A DNA stretch of 64,000 nt from Takakia lepidozioides (GCA_030704615.1 CM060733.1:15684001-15748000), one strand, 5' to 3'; shown: positions 52,001 through 59,746, counted from the stretch's first letter. Notes: a model not told the origin generated them from the letters alone. Numbers and translations: made by a program.

Positions 52001-55000
52001 ATGCATAGGTCCGGGAAAATACTTTCAATGATTTTAATCCAACTGAGATAGTTTGCAGCAAGAGGGGTTGCTCCTGAACGAGCTTGGATTCAGTGCTGCC
52101 CAGAGGCCTTCCATCGAAAACACACGACAATTCCAGCATATCCCCTTGTATTACATCCTTGGTTGTCAGGTTACCATTACATACACTCGTTTTCATTTGT
52201 GTCTGGTACATCCCTATGTGTTGTTGGGTTGCAGGAAGAGGCTCGATTCCCTGTCCTTATTGACCAATGCAGTTGGCTAACAAGCATTACAGCACACTGA
52301 ACTCCTTCAATATTGAAACGAGTTTATTGTGTGCACACCCGAATATGCATAGAGCATAAGCCAGAGACAATGGGGCAAAAGAGACTGACACATAAGATGA
52401 CAAATTAAGACTTCAAACGCAGGGAGGAGTGATGGCAACCATGGAAGGCCAAATACACTGAAAAGACCAGTCAGTGAGGAAAGAGGGAACCCCATCACAT
52501 TAAAAAAGCAGACATGCTTCACTTTCTGCAGAAAGTGAAGCACGGTCAATCTTCAACATACAAAGACTGAGTTAGCCACAGCTCACATTCTCTCTCTTCA
52601 CAGGCCTTCACCCTTAGACAATCACTCGAGCAATAGCTTTTATTCTTGGCTCTGGTTTTGTTTCCTCTCTCATGTTTTCTTCCATTTTGTCCCATAAGCT
52701 CTATGAGCTTTCCGCGGACATTATAAAGCACCGTTTCATTTCATTTCTCTTCACAGAAATAATGTAAAGTAAAGAGTTGGAAGAGAGACTAACTTCGCTA
52801 TAAATACGATCCCGTACATAGCTGGAGAGAACAGTCCCTGCAACAATTGGAAATTCCAGGGCTGCAATCCTCATACCCCACTTCAACAGATCCCTGGAGA
52901 TCAGACAAGCCATATCTACTTGTCAATCATCCCCCTCACCTTCAACAAACACTTGGGACATTCACTGACAAATCCATCCATATTCTCAGATAAGTTCTCT
53001 CAATGAGGCCCCTCTGTTATTCAGCTCCTACTCTAGCTGGGCCTGAAGTGCACACCTGGTTGAAAACTGGCGACCAATATATACAGAGATTTCCTGATTC
53101 CCCTCCACTTGTACCATTGACTGAAAGGCAAACGCTTTCAATAGCTTCAACGTTCCTGATGCACCACATAGAAAATTAGACCTACCTATCCCACACATGC
53201 AAACTTTTACAGTTGTTTCTCTGAGATTTTAGATAAAACACAACACTGAGACCATATCACAGCAGGAGCCACAAATTTCAGCAGTCAGCAGACTACCAAG
53301 GCAAACAATTGTCTGCTTTTATTCATCGATTAAATGTGTGATTACAGGCTTATAAGCAAACAACCCTACGTTGCAAATCTGGTAGCAGAGGCATTTCACC
53401 CAACTTATGCTCACTTTCATGATATTGCAAAACTGAAGTACACAGCCCTTGGCATGCATCCAAACATTAAGAGAATTTGCATAGCTCCAGAAAACTGTGC
53501 TCTTCCTCAGAGATGAAATGGAATGGAGGAGGCAAGTAGGTGCGACAAAATAAGCACACAGAATACTCAAGATATGGCATTTTAATAAACGGAATGGTCC
53601 TTTGAAAGAACCTTCTATAAACATACCGATCAACTTGGGGACTAATGGGACAAGTGAAGGGAGATGAGCCCGCATAATGATTGCAAGTTCTTCATTACTT
53701 GGAGAATCCACCACCACTCTTCTCCACAGATTACTTAACATCTCCTTTCCTGCACAAAATCAAAGTTTCACCATTGCTCTTGCTTTAGATGTCAACTGTC
53801 ATAGAGCTTGTTTGATTTACTTCCAATAAGAAGAGAGTCACTTCCATTGAATGAAATTAGCGATTCAGCAACACTTACTCCCCCCAGATGCACTGTGCAT
53901 GGAACCAATCTTCGTCTGAGTGACCGTAGAAAACAACCGAAAATTCTCAGCTGCATGAATCATCTGGTTGGACACAAAACGTCAGATTAACCCCATTCCT
54001 TCATTAGTATTGACTGTGACTACAAATCTTCGTTTCCTCAGAAAGGAAACTGCATGCACTTATCCAGTTGATAAGGAAAAATAGTAGGATATTCAATGTA
54101 ATAGTCATCTACAAATGATTAGTAAGAAACATACCAACAAAACAGCACTACAAACTGATTAATATTCCCTCATTACAATGAACAGATTCGCCTTTCACAC
54201 TCCCTATAAAAGCATCAGATGACCAAGAGCTACTCTTCCGATAAAGTTCCTTTCCTTCTCCCACCCCAAAAAGACTAGGTCTCTTTTCTGGACACTGAAA
54301 TTCTCACTAGAGAATTGCCTTAACACAACCGATACCTCTCCACGGCCTGGAATATACAGCTTCCGGTCTTCAAGTATTGGAATGAGTGTGGAGAAGATCT
54401 CAAAGGGAGCCCTGTCGATGTCCTCAAATACAACCCACATTCCTTGTAAGACTGCCTGTATACAGCAAACAAAGAAAATTGAGACTCACTCTATCTCCCA
54501 CCTGCCGAATCTCAGAAGACCTGGCGTTTTGGGACGAACATTCTCAAGCCCAACTCCAACCACAGGAAGTGCACTTCAACACAGTTATAAAAGGGGGTCG
54601 TTGGGTCAACATACTGTGTAGGTACCTAGGGTCCTTTTTGAGTCCTTGCAGGAGGTTTGGGTAACCATATTGGCCCAGTTACGACCGTTAGAAGGTGTCC
54701 ACCTTCCAAACGGAATGCAGTAGCCCTTCGGGATGAAGTGACACCATAATTCACACTTGCTTCAGCAAGAGTCAGCCTATCTTTCTTTTTTCTGTTTTCT
54801 TCTCCCATTTCCACAATGAAATTTGATGGGAATACAAGATAGCTGACTGCATCAACTATCCAAACCAAAAGTTACCTGGGTAAGAGCACCAGGCTGCCAC
54901 TTGAATTCTCCAGGTATTTCTGTACATATATAGTTCCCCAGCAATGTCTTGCTATCCATTTGGTCATCCAAGTGAAGGAATATCACATCTGCATAAGAAA

Positions 55001-58000
55001 GTCAGCCACCAACATTGAGACCCTCCCTTCCGCCAACTAACATAGTTCCCAGATCAAGAGAAAAACAATCTTGTCTAGCATTTCCTCACCTGAATTTCCT
55101 GTAATGTTGGCGAGCTCCTGAATCAACGATGACTTTCCTGCTCCCAAAGGGCCTTCCAGAAGCACAGGATGACGTTGGCTCAGCGCCAAGACCACCGCCT
55201 CCAGGTTCTTTTTCACCGTTGGCGTCAGAACCAGCAACTTACTTGGAAATGGAAGCTCTCTACAAACAAAGAGTGGCCAGTCAATTAAGAAGTGCCACAA
55301 GCTAATGACTAAACTCGGTAATGGAGAGTCACAGCAAACAGAAGGAAGTCCCAAAGACTAGTAAACAACTCAGTACAGGTCAGTGCACCTTCAACAACAA
55401 ATTCAATACATTGTTAACTAGTACTACCATTCACCAACACCAAGACTGAAAATGGCAAATCTGGAGACTTTGTTGCAAATCAGCATGACACCCATTTCCA
55501 TCTGATTGGTTCCAAGACATGGACAATCCACAAGCTACAACAATCATAACACAAACTTCATGCAGAATCCAATGACAATCATCCTTCTACAAGGAGGGAT
55601 GGCAGGGCTGAACTGCAGATACTTGAAACGTCTTTCAGCATTCATTGTCAATCATTCTTCCCAAAAAATAATCATCTCGATGTGTACCTATCATGGAATG
55701 AGCCCCTCATCAACCGCAGATAGGGACAAAGGGAATTCGAAGCCATTGGTGATGCCATACCTGCCGTCTCGTAAATCTTGGCGGACAGGAAGTTCAATCC
55801 CAAATATTTCAACATGTGAAAATTTAGTGCCTTCATCACTCTTCCACTTCACCGCTGTTTGATACTCACCCAGGAAGCTCGAATCCCCCTTTTCTTCCAC
55901 TCTGTCCAACACTGAGGTTCCCAGTCCAAGTGTAGAATCAAGGTACATGCCTGCTTTTTCTACAGCTATATCCTGACAACAAGACTCCCACCGTAGCCGA
56001 CAAGCGAAAGCCGCCTCCTCGGTCAAATTTGAGACAGTGGAGCTCAGGGCCCATGTCGCAGCATCGCTCATATTGAAATAAAGCACAACAACTTGGATGG
56101 CACACCATCGAACATCTGAGCTGATTTGTGTTGTCAAATCTTCCTCCATAGAAATGGGCGTCCATTGCAACAGATCAAGGAATGGGCTCCAATCCCAGAG
56201 CTCCCGGAATATCTTTGGCTCAAGTTGCAAGAACCGGTATGATGCCCGTACCACATCAAGCAGAAGCAAAGCACTCTGAGAAGGAAATTAAACCACCAAT
56301 TTCAGATGTATACAAAGAAACTTGTCAAGATTAGAGAAGAAACAAACCCTATGTGGTTCACACTAGAGCCAAGCCACCATCCCTACATACAAGGACAATG
56401 CCATTAAAACTCGATGCAGGGCACTTTCCTGCAGGTTTAATCATCCCAAATAGCCAGCCATCACCGTTCATCCAGTAACCACCCCTGCAGTGCAGAGTTC
56501 ACATGGGCCTATGCGAATATATATCAGCACCCCTAAAAGTGTTTGAACCTCTATGCTTAAACCTGGGGCTAAAAAAAATAATAGACTTGTTGCCCAGAAG
56601 TCTCTTGATCAGTTTATTAGGAGTGATCCCTGATTATATTAAACCCTGGGTATGGTGAGGACCAGAATATGTGGTGGCAAGGAGATGAGGTGGCAGAAGC
56701 ATCCAGAAAACATTAATAGTCATATGTAGCACAAACTAGTTCAAATTCCTTAGAGGCAGCAATTCATTGAGAGGATTTTGCATATCTACCTTACGTGAAG
56801 CCCCAGGCTTTTGAACACCACTAAGCAGCAAACGCTCGAATGGGGGAGGTGCAAAAGTAAAGTATTGCAACAAGGAGCTGATGACCCACAAACAAAGGCA
56901 CAAACATAGCAATGTCAATACTCCACTTAAACCTTAAATTGGCTACTCTTAGAGGTTTAACCAAAGAGATAGAGTAGATGTTAGTAGACTACAAGAACCA
57001 CACAAACTCATCGTAGCCAAACATTGGTAGACAGCTTATGCTCTAGTTGTACATCCTATTCTCCCAACAAACGAAGGACCCGCCAATTGACCAATGTCAA
57101 AATATTTGGAACCTTCCCCATTGTCAAGTAGCTACCTAAAACAAAAGCAACCCAACAATGATCCATTCTACAAATGGCTGAATATAACACTTTCAAAAAC
57201 CAAACCAAAGTGCAATTCCCACCCAACTACGTCAAAAATCTAGGACTCCTAAGAAACTTGTGTAGCAAGTATAGTCAAACCAATCGAGATTGAGGTATAC
57301 CTTAGCAAGTAGGGTGCCAGCTCCAATATGAGACTGAATGCAATAACTGCATATTCATGTATTGTCAAATCCCACCCACCCATTGATGGCCTTGTCACAG
57401 ATCCCAAGTGAAGTTGTGTCAAAGAGGTCAACATCCCAGATCCATCTGCAGACGTAGTTCTTCCTTGCCTCCATAGCTGCCGAAGAGACTGCACCAAGTT
57501 GTCCACCAAGCGGGAAAGACGGGGTCGAAAGCAGCCAACCGTGGCTACTGTGAGGCCCGGGCGCACAAGCAACTCTTGGACCACCTCCAGCACGTCAATC
57601 TCTTTCACTGCATCACCCTGGTGGCCAACCACATGGAGAACACCAGATGAGTTGTCAAAACATCTGACAATTTGTGTCCAGCTCTCCCTTTTGATCATTT
57701 CACACTTCGAATAGGTGCACAATTCAATTGGTCTTCATTTGGAATCCCCTTTCTGCATTCCTCACCAAGACGTTGGGAAGCCTCAGAGTCGATTGAATAA
57801 TCTTCAGATTGAAAAGGCAGATGCTTTAATTATGTCATTAGCATAGAATTTTCTGAGTATGCTGCTTGCATAAACTGGAGACAGATAAACAGATGAGAGA
57901 ACCACGCTCAAAACCTGCTAATCCTTACCAGAGGCATTGAGCTATTAAGATAAGAAGACTAGGCCACTTACGCTCTCAAGGCACTCCATCTTCAAAACGC

Positions 58001-58037
58001 CATTTAAGCATGTTAATAGTTTCTTCATTTGATGCAT
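8438..58037 (-). CDS. MDN1: Midasin, giant six-AAA ATPase of 60S ribosome assembly, about 80 exons
   Basis: The gene runs over about 49.6 kb and should encode roughly 5,500-5,800 residues, the usual size for plant midasin. All family modules are present in order: N-terminal helical region, AAA1 to AAA6, long linker, Asp/Glu-rich region, and a C-terminal VWA domain with the MIDAS motif DDSRSMS. Midasin binds pre-60S particles in the nucleolus and nucleoplasm and uses ATP to pull off the Ytm1/WDR12 and Rsa4/NLE1 factors, which its MIDAS domain grips through their UBL domains. The last exon, 8467-8438, reads WFELMQQTS then TGA. The start is the least certain part. Exon 57617-57301 is clearly midasin. 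A candidate first exon, 58037-57972, encodes 22 residues from an ATG to a strong GTAAGT donor and joins in phase, but an earlier start cannot be excluded. No frameshift or stop was found in any conserved exon. Introns hold many retrotransposon fragments, the longest intron being 14046-19766. Confidence 0.93.
10397..14045 (-). other. MDN1: MDN1 Asp/Glu-rich region
   Basis: Exons 14045-13842, 13609-13333, 12457-11394 and 11047-10397 join in phase and encode about 730 residues. The block starts SKLGYILSNLF, then DGTGMGEGEGKKDVSDQIED, a signature of all midasins. It continues as an extremely acidic, disordered tether (EKGIEMEQDFEGDML, then DEQLWNDND and ELRAKEDQED). The last exon returns to helix (WQKYEQLTARLSQELAEQL, then RSGKRINMKK), which leads into the MIDAS domain. 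The intron 12458-13332 contains a stack of family B LINE ends. Confidence 0.93.
12600..13262 (-). mobile_element. Family B LINE fragment with five stacked 3' ends
   Basis: On the minus strand, 13262-12885 is a 5'-truncated family B copy. It has an internal deletion compared with the copies at 14543-15012 and 16092-16575: about 110 bp are missing near 13001. Its 3' end is followed, head to tail, by further partial 3' ends with the shared motif (on +, ACTCATAAGACATTGTTTGC or close) starting near 12885, 12804, 12724, 12665 and 12616. The element lies in the MDN1 intron 12458-13332 and is not coding. Confidence 0.8.
14100..14300 (-). mobile_element. Ty3/gypsy integrase C-terminal (GPY/F) fragment
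   Basis: The minus strand encodes AFKAHDLVLLYDSRFQKFPG followed by KLKMRWLGPYRVIEAF and NGSMQLANWDG. This is the GPY/F module at the end of Ty3/gypsy integrases, in the expected spacing. No LTR, protease, RT or RNase H sequence is next to it, so it is an isolated relic. It sits in the 5.7-kb MDN1 intron. Confidence 0.82.
14543..15012 (-). mobile_element. Family B LINE, 5'-truncated, C-terminal zinc-finger region
   Basis: The minus strand reads an open frame with a zinc-knuckle pattern CPLCGQPEDIHFLIHCPGYS, followed by ALFKSIKGIVPDPLFTNFES and GACVKGFLEDIWKTRI. Cys-x2-Cys...His...Cys knuckles of this kind lie at the C-terminus of many plant non-LTR reverse transcriptases. The RT domain itself is missing. 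The 3' end on + starts near 14543 with the ACTGATAAGACGTTGTTTGC motif. Confidence 0.8.
15145..15285 (-). mobile_element. tRNA-derived SINE
   Basis: On the minus strand the A-box-like TAGCCCAGTGG (15272-15262) is followed about 33 bases later by the B-box-like GGTTCTAAACC region (15229-15218), the spacing of a tRNA gene promoter for RNA polymerase III. A module shared with other copies follows: GTGTCCACCTTCC, then GGCAGTAGTAGCCCTTC. No acceptor stem can be folded, so it is a SINE and not a tRNA. Confidence 0.7.
15436..15850 (-). mobile_element. Two stacked family B LINE 3' fragments
   Basis: One fragment runs from about 15436 to 15746 with the 3' motif at 15436. A second, about 15760-15850, is joined to its truncated 5' side through a GA-rich spacer. 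The open frame is broken compared with the copy at 14543-15012. Confidence 0.72.
16020..16080 (-). mobile_element. Family A LINE 3' terminus only
   Basis: On + the sequence GAAATGAAATGGTACTTTAT leads to GGGAAGCTCAAAGAGCTTAT, the reverse complement of the family A hairpin and tail. The fragment is about 60 bp. A family B copy abuts its 5' side, separated by a GA-rich spacer. Confidence 0.75.
16092..16575 (-). mobile_element. Family B LINE, 5'-truncated
   Basis: The minus-strand frame contains CGQPEDSVHFLRHCLGFS, FKSIKGIVPLHLFTNFESLK and DACVKGFLEDIWKTHINF, nearly the same as the copy at 14543-15012, so the two are recent relatives. The 3' motif lies at about 16092. Confidence 0.8.
16674..16978 (-). 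mobile_element. Family A LINE, 5'-truncated
   Basis: On + it starts with a degenerate (AAATG)n tail and the GTGCTTTATCGTCCGCGGAA box, followed by the inverted repeat region. It then covers the reverse complement of the C-terminal LINE coding end, up to the Cys-containing segment. It stops at 16978, where a family B 3' end begins. Confidence 0.78.
16985..17330 (-). mobile_element. Family B LINE fragment interrupted by an 87-bp insert
   Basis: The 3' motif (ACTCATAAGATGTTTGCC on +) is near 16992. The body matches the other copies up to TGACTTA at 17102-17108 and again from CCTTGG at about 17196. The bases between are absent from the other copies and are described separately. The 5' end meets the tail of the next family A copy near 17330. 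Confidence 0.75.
17109..17195. other. 87-bp hairpin-rich insert inside a family B LINE
   Basis: Other family B copies read TGACTTACCTTGG without a break, so this is an insertion with TTA on both sides. It contains three successive inverted repeats: CCGG-CCGAGA-CCGG, AGCC-...-GGCT, and CCCCC-TTTC-GGGGG, which on the minus strand gives a GAAA tetraloop. It is more GC-rich than its surroundings. I do not recognise it. A TTA duplication would fit a PIF/Harbinger-type foldback, but I see no matching terminal inverted repeats. Confidence 0.45.
17325..17690 (-). mobile_element. Family A LINE, 5'-truncated
   Basis: The (AAATG)n tail, the GGTAATTTATAACGTCCGTGG box and the hairpin AAGCTCAAAGAGCTT on + are followed by the C-terminal coding end on minus, with CPACTGRNREIETEEHFFF and a CP-AC zinc-knuckle pattern. 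The frame is open here. Confidence 0.8.
17710..19060 (-). pseudogene. Family A LINE with partial reverse transcriptase, one-base frameshift
   Basis: This is the longest LINE copy. The minus-strand frame 19041-17944 encodes the C-terminal half of a reverse transcriptase, with the catalytic YADDVALLA box, followed by KILEQFCKDYGMQVNLSKTK (thumb-side motif) and a long C-terminal region. The 5' half, including the endonuclease and the earlier RT motifs, is absent. At about 17951-17960 the copy reads GCAAGCTGACATAGG, where the copy near 19345 has GCAAGCTGGACATAGG. This one-base loss shifts the frame just before the zinc-knuckle end, which continues in frame 18007-17768. The 3' hairpin and (AAATG)n tail end at about 17713. 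The element cannot move by itself. Confidence 0.85.
19062..19529 (-). mobile_element. Family A LINE, 5'-truncated, upstream neighbour of the RT copy
   Basis: It has an intact 3' end on + (GAATGAAATGGTGCTTTATA, CCGCGG and the hairpin) and the C-terminal coding end, with LCPACIGRS for the zinc-knuckle. It stops abruptly at 19529, inside coding sequence shared with the RT copy. Its tail touches the 5' end of the RT copy. Confidence 0.82.
19530..19685 (-). mobile_element. Two family A LINE 3' stubs
   Basis: One stub, about 19530-19640, keeps the AATAAACTTCATAATGTCC box and a degenerate hairpin (AAGCTCAAGAAGCTT). A second, at about 19641-19685, is little more than an (AAATG)n tail. They extend the head-to-tail series toward the MDN1 exon 19969-19767. 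Confidence 0.65.
21535..22175 (-). mobile_element. Four stacked family A LINE fragments
   Basis: On + four tails occur in series, at about 21541, 21590, 21880 and 22060, each with (AAATG)n followed by a CTTTATAAC box. The second and third carry the CCGCGG site; the second also keeps part of the coding end (CPAC-type segment). Each stops where the tail of the next begins. They occupy most of the MDN1 intron between exons 22271-22205 and 21480-21319. Confidence 0.8.
34972..35049 (-). mobile_element. 46-bp family B LINE stub with a perfect 16-bp target-site duplication
   Basis: CAGCTGTAGTGTTAGA occurs at 34972-34987 and again at 35034-35049. The 46 bases between them are the extreme 3' end of family B (on +, TTGTACTCATAAGACGTTG and onward to the GGCCATTGACC region). 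The insertion lies in an MDN1 intron close to the 35092-35072 mini-exon. It fixes the true 3' end of family B. Confidence 0.9.
36033..39230 (-). other. MDN1: MDN1 AAA6 and start of the linker
   Basis: Two large exons, 39230-38278 (953 bp) and 37703-36033 (1,671 bp, the longest in the gene). Walker A is GPPASGKTSLVRLLAALTG. Walker B is WVVLDNANFCNPT: the catalytic Glu is Asn, as in other midasins, so AAA6 is expected to be weak or inactive. GGTIMINERGLVNGE and AHPNFRLFLTVDPSHGEVS follow, with SRAMRNRGVEVY as the arginine region. The rest of the second exon is helical linker with many Trp and Leu. Confidence 0.93.
37968..38030 (-). mobile_element. Family A LINE 3' stub, diverged
   Basis: On + it reads AAATAAAATGAAACGATACT, then TTTATAATGTCCACGG and a decayed hairpin region ending GAGCTATGGGA. 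It lies in the MDN1 intron 37704-38277. It is older than most other copies, judging by its changes. Confidence 0.65.
39473..42349 (-). other. MDN1: MDN1 AAA5
   Basis: Exons 42349-42190, about 42092-42000 (edges uncertain), 41128-41028, 40626-40537, 40369-40304, 40072-39908 and 39680-39473. The first contains MFGIHPFFI, which precedes AAA5 in plant midasins. Walker A is GSPGVGKTS, then LVRINLSEQ and TDIMDLLGSDLP. Walker B is WVLLDELNLASQSVLEG. The sensor reads RVFACQNPLSQGGGRKGLP and SFLNRFTK. The join from 42092-42000 to 41128 is the weakest part of the AAA region. Confidence 0.88.
41290..41640 (-). mobile_element. Decayed family A-like LINE coding end
   Basis: The minus-strand frame 41606-41367 resembles the C-terminal end of family A: FQIRQWKLLKSRDEKRDTKI and CPICALEEVNQSS replace the usual NLQREDRLCPACIG region. 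It is much more diverged than the copies at 17-19 kb, so it comes from an older subfamily. It is in an AAA5 intron of MDN1. Confidence 0.55.
42680..45659 (-). other. MDN1: MDN1 AAA4
   Basis: Exons 45659-45464, 45277-45173, 44761-44459, 43881-43688, 43418-43364, 43073-42890 and 42756-42680. Walker A is GETGCGKTT; the next exon starts GLRPVRER, a midasin hallmark. Walker B is FFLVDEISLADDSVLE. The sensor and arginine region read ATMNPGGDFGKKELSP and LRNRFTEIWVPP. The donor after 45173 was chosen because it restores phase (KGE then LPSKIE). The intron 43882-44458 holds a decayed family A LINE on the opposite strand. Confidence 0.92.
43940..44350 (+). mobile_element. Decayed family A-like LINE on the plus strand
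   Basis: The + frame encodes CTGNNRQIESEEHFLFDSPL and YYEIH, the equivalent of the REIETEEHFFFYCPLYYEIR segment in other copies, with stops afterwards. CTTAGACAACCCCTTGAGCAGTAG near 44210 matches the region after the coding end. It lies antisense to MDN1 in the intron 43882-44458. Confidence 0.68.
46022..47193 (-). other. MDN1: MDN1 AAA3
   Basis: Exons 47193-46347 and 46095-46022. This is the best conserved block: Walker A GPTSSGKTS, INNHEHTDLQEYLGSY, Walker B WIVLDELNLAPSDVLEALN, sensor MLFATQNPPGIYGGRK, arginine finger region SRAFRNRF. All catalytic residues are present, so this ring position should hydrolyse ATP. It joins AAA2 in phase through a split Arg codon. Confidence 0.95.
47478..50228 (-). 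other. MDN1: MDN1 AAA2
   Basis: Three exons in phase: 50228-50049, 49795-49670 and 48523-47478. Walker A is GETGTGKTT, followed by FLGGFKP. Walker B is WLLLDEVNLAP with the catalytic Glu. The sensor region reads NFRIFGCMNPATDVGKHDLP and an arginine-containing segment ALKNRFTELYID. Between Walker A and B lies a basic insert (TPKRKRP) that resembles a nuclear localisation signal, in the place where Arabidopsis midasin also has a Lys/Arg-rich stretch. The intron 48524-49669 carries the long polypyrimidine tract described separately. Confidence 0.93.
48610..49052. repeat. 440-bp polypyrimidine tract of C and CT runs
   Basis: On + the stretch is almost only C and T: (CCCTCC)n-like runs, C runs of more than ten, and a final (CT)n of over 60 bases. 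On the MDN1 sense strand this is polypurine (GGGAGG and GA). Such DNA can form triplex or G-quadruplex structures. It lies in the intron 48524-49669. The long frames across it on both strands are products of the repeat and are not genes. Confidence 0.95.
50640..50985 (+). mobile_element. Two or three family A LINE 3' ends, plus strand
   Basis: One older end lies at about 50640-50785 (CACTTTGAGCTTCCCATGGA). A second, at about 50830-50985, contains CCCATAAGCTCTTT twice and the hairpin AAGCTCTTTGAGCTT, then TTATAAAGCACCATTTCATT and the (ATTTC)n tail. They are antisense to MDN1. Confidence 0.72.
51250..51397 (+). mobile_element. Family A LINE 3' end, plus strand
   Basis: It contains TTGAGCAGTAGTTGCTTTTC, the hairpin region AAGCTCTTTGAGTTT, CCGCGGACTTTATAAAGTACC and an ATTTCATTTCATT tail. 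It lies in the same MDN1 intron as the copies at 50640-50985. Confidence 0.78.
52593..52756 (+). mobile_element. 142-bp family A LINE 3' end with an 11-bp target-site duplication
   Basis: TCTCTTCACAG occurs at 52593-52603 and 52746-52756. The 142 bases between them are a clean family A 3' end: it starts GCCTTCACCCTTAGACAATC and has the perfect hairpin AAGCTCTATGAGCTT, CCGCGG, and ends in CATTTCATT. Its far edge is 37 bp from the donor of the MDN1 exon 52893-52794, antisense to the gene. Confidence 0.88.
54680..54775 (+). mobile_element. SINE 3' module, partial
   Basis: GTGTCCACCTTCC, GCAGTAGCCCTTCGG and GTGACACCATAATTC match the body of the SINE copies at 15145, 61845 and 63855. No B box is visible upstream, so it is truncated. 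It lies in the MDN1 intron between 54876 and 54455. Confidence 0.6.
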
Positions 58038-59746
58038 TCTAGGGTGTTTGTGAACGTCTTGAAGTTTCCCTCTCTAATTCCCCTGCCCTGTTTACTAAAA
58101 CGCAGGGGAACTTACTGGCGTCTTACACATTCCTCTTGGCAGAGTAGAATGTGGTTGGCACCATCCTTGCATCAGGTAATCCGTCTGTCTACAATGGTTG
58201 GGTTTTCTCTTTATTTTCAAACTCGGTTGTTCTCACGTGGGCTCTCCGGACCACTCGTGGCCATAATAATTTGTAAATCTCCCTCTCACCAGTCTAATTA
58301 AAATCTCCTCTGGAGCTTTCTTTAGACCATAAGTATCCTGTACAAGCCACCAATTGTCTTCTTCCTCTCATTTCAACTGGGTGCGCCCCACTCCAACACG
58401 AGACCTGTGCCTCCCACCGATTCCATTTCGGGGCGACAACAGACTATGGAAAAGTCCACTCAATTACTACCGGTTGGCAAATCAAGTTGCCAATAAGCGG
58501 GTACCGCTTCACATGCAAAACTTCCTAACACTGCGTAAGGACTTTCGTTGCATCCACTTACTACTTTTACACCATGCAAATGTACTCAGGAATGTGCCGA
58601 GTCTGAGAAATTCTTCAGTGTGGATTGTTATGCGCAGATACTAACACTAGTAACACTAGTGGCAGAGCATGCTTAAGTGAATAAACCTTCCCTGGAAAAC
58701 AGGGAGCCCCTTGTGAGCTCGGACACATTGTTTCAAAATCAAGGAGACTAGAAATCAAGCGCTTGCAGCTTGCAGACTCCACAATCAGAGCCCAACGTAG
58801 TGTAGCTGAAAGATTGGACTCTCAAGATTGGACTCTCTCTCTCTCTCTCTCTCAAACCTTCTTGGTTTCTCTCTGGAGTTAACGCAGCTACCGGACCCCT
58901 GGGGAATTCATATCATTTTCCTTTACATTCTGTACACTGACTTTGGATTGTGGAGAATTCAATTACACCTGAGAAAGAAGGGCGGAAACAGATGGATCAC
59001 TCCTCAGAGACGGGTTCCGAGCAATCAATCTTTCGAATGCAGCGCGGAAATCGAACGCTTTCAACTCCTCCATATCCACCTTGGCTCTCCCTTCTGGCCT
59101 TCCTCAGCCCCTCAGAACATTGGTATAAAAATTCCACCGTGACATAATCCTCATGCGAGAAACCGCACCTGCAAGTCAAATCTGAGGCAGGTTCAGAGAT
59201 TCACAGACTGGGAGAGAGCTGTGGTCCTAGTTACTAGAGACTTCTCGGGTGGTGCAGGGTTTAAGACGACCCATAAACCCTAACCCTAGCCGAGCCAAAT
59301 ATTAGATGGATGAAAACATGGTCCCTCAAGAGCTTTAAGCAACAGTTCAAGAGTTACTCTACATTGGAAATCTGTAAATTTGCTTAAATTTTTAATTTTG
59401 TCACTCCCCTGTTCTCTTTGAAGCAGAGAGATCAAATAGTCATGGACCAACTCCACTATTCCTCTTCTAAAAGTTAGAAGCCTTTGGCCCTGTGCCACAG
59501 CTTATTTTCTCTGGAAGAAGGTGTGCTGAATATAACATTCTCTACAGAAAGCTGCCACAATTTATTTGAAACTGTTGGTATATGCGAGCAAGAAAAATTT
59601 AACTAGTCTCGGGTCCATGAACTCCATGCAAACTCACACACGACACAACAACTTAGTCTTCCTGAGCGAGAGGGCTTCTTCAGGACTGTGAAGGACTGTG
59701 AACAAAATGTACAACTGTTTTCAGGCTATACACTGACATATTGGCT
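58038..59746. other. Upstream region of MDN1 with no clear gene
   Basis: If the MDN1 start is at 58037, this region holds its 5' leader and promoter. The open frames on + (58029-58301, 58354-58644, 58828-59142) have no recognisable motifs. A (CT)n run lies near 58829-58852. Confidence 0.4.

Larger units (their letters stand above)
50507..57617 (-). other. MDN1: MDN1 N-terminal region and AAA1
   Basis: Exons that join in phase: 57617-57301, 56877-56790, 56275-55761, 55259-55090, 54988-54876, 54455-54336, 53963-53879, 53749-53627, 53155-53056, 52893-52794, 51861-51727 and 50563-50507. The first three are helical and carry midasin signatures (APPPFERLLL, FRELWDWSPFLDLL, CQDIAVEKAGMYL). AAA1 has Walker A GPLGAGKSS, then the HLDDQMDSKTLLGNY segment. 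Its Walker B is VVFEDIDRAP, where the usual Asp-Glu pair is Glu-Asp, as in other midasins, so this site may bind nucleotide without cleaving it. The exon 53155-53056 was found only by requiring phase continuity before RDLLKW. Two introns here carry family A LINE ends. Confidence 0.9.

Noticed and set aside
58029-59142. Plus-strand frames upstream of MDN1
   Set aside because: Short, no motifs, no matching splice sites, and no similarity to known families that I can see.
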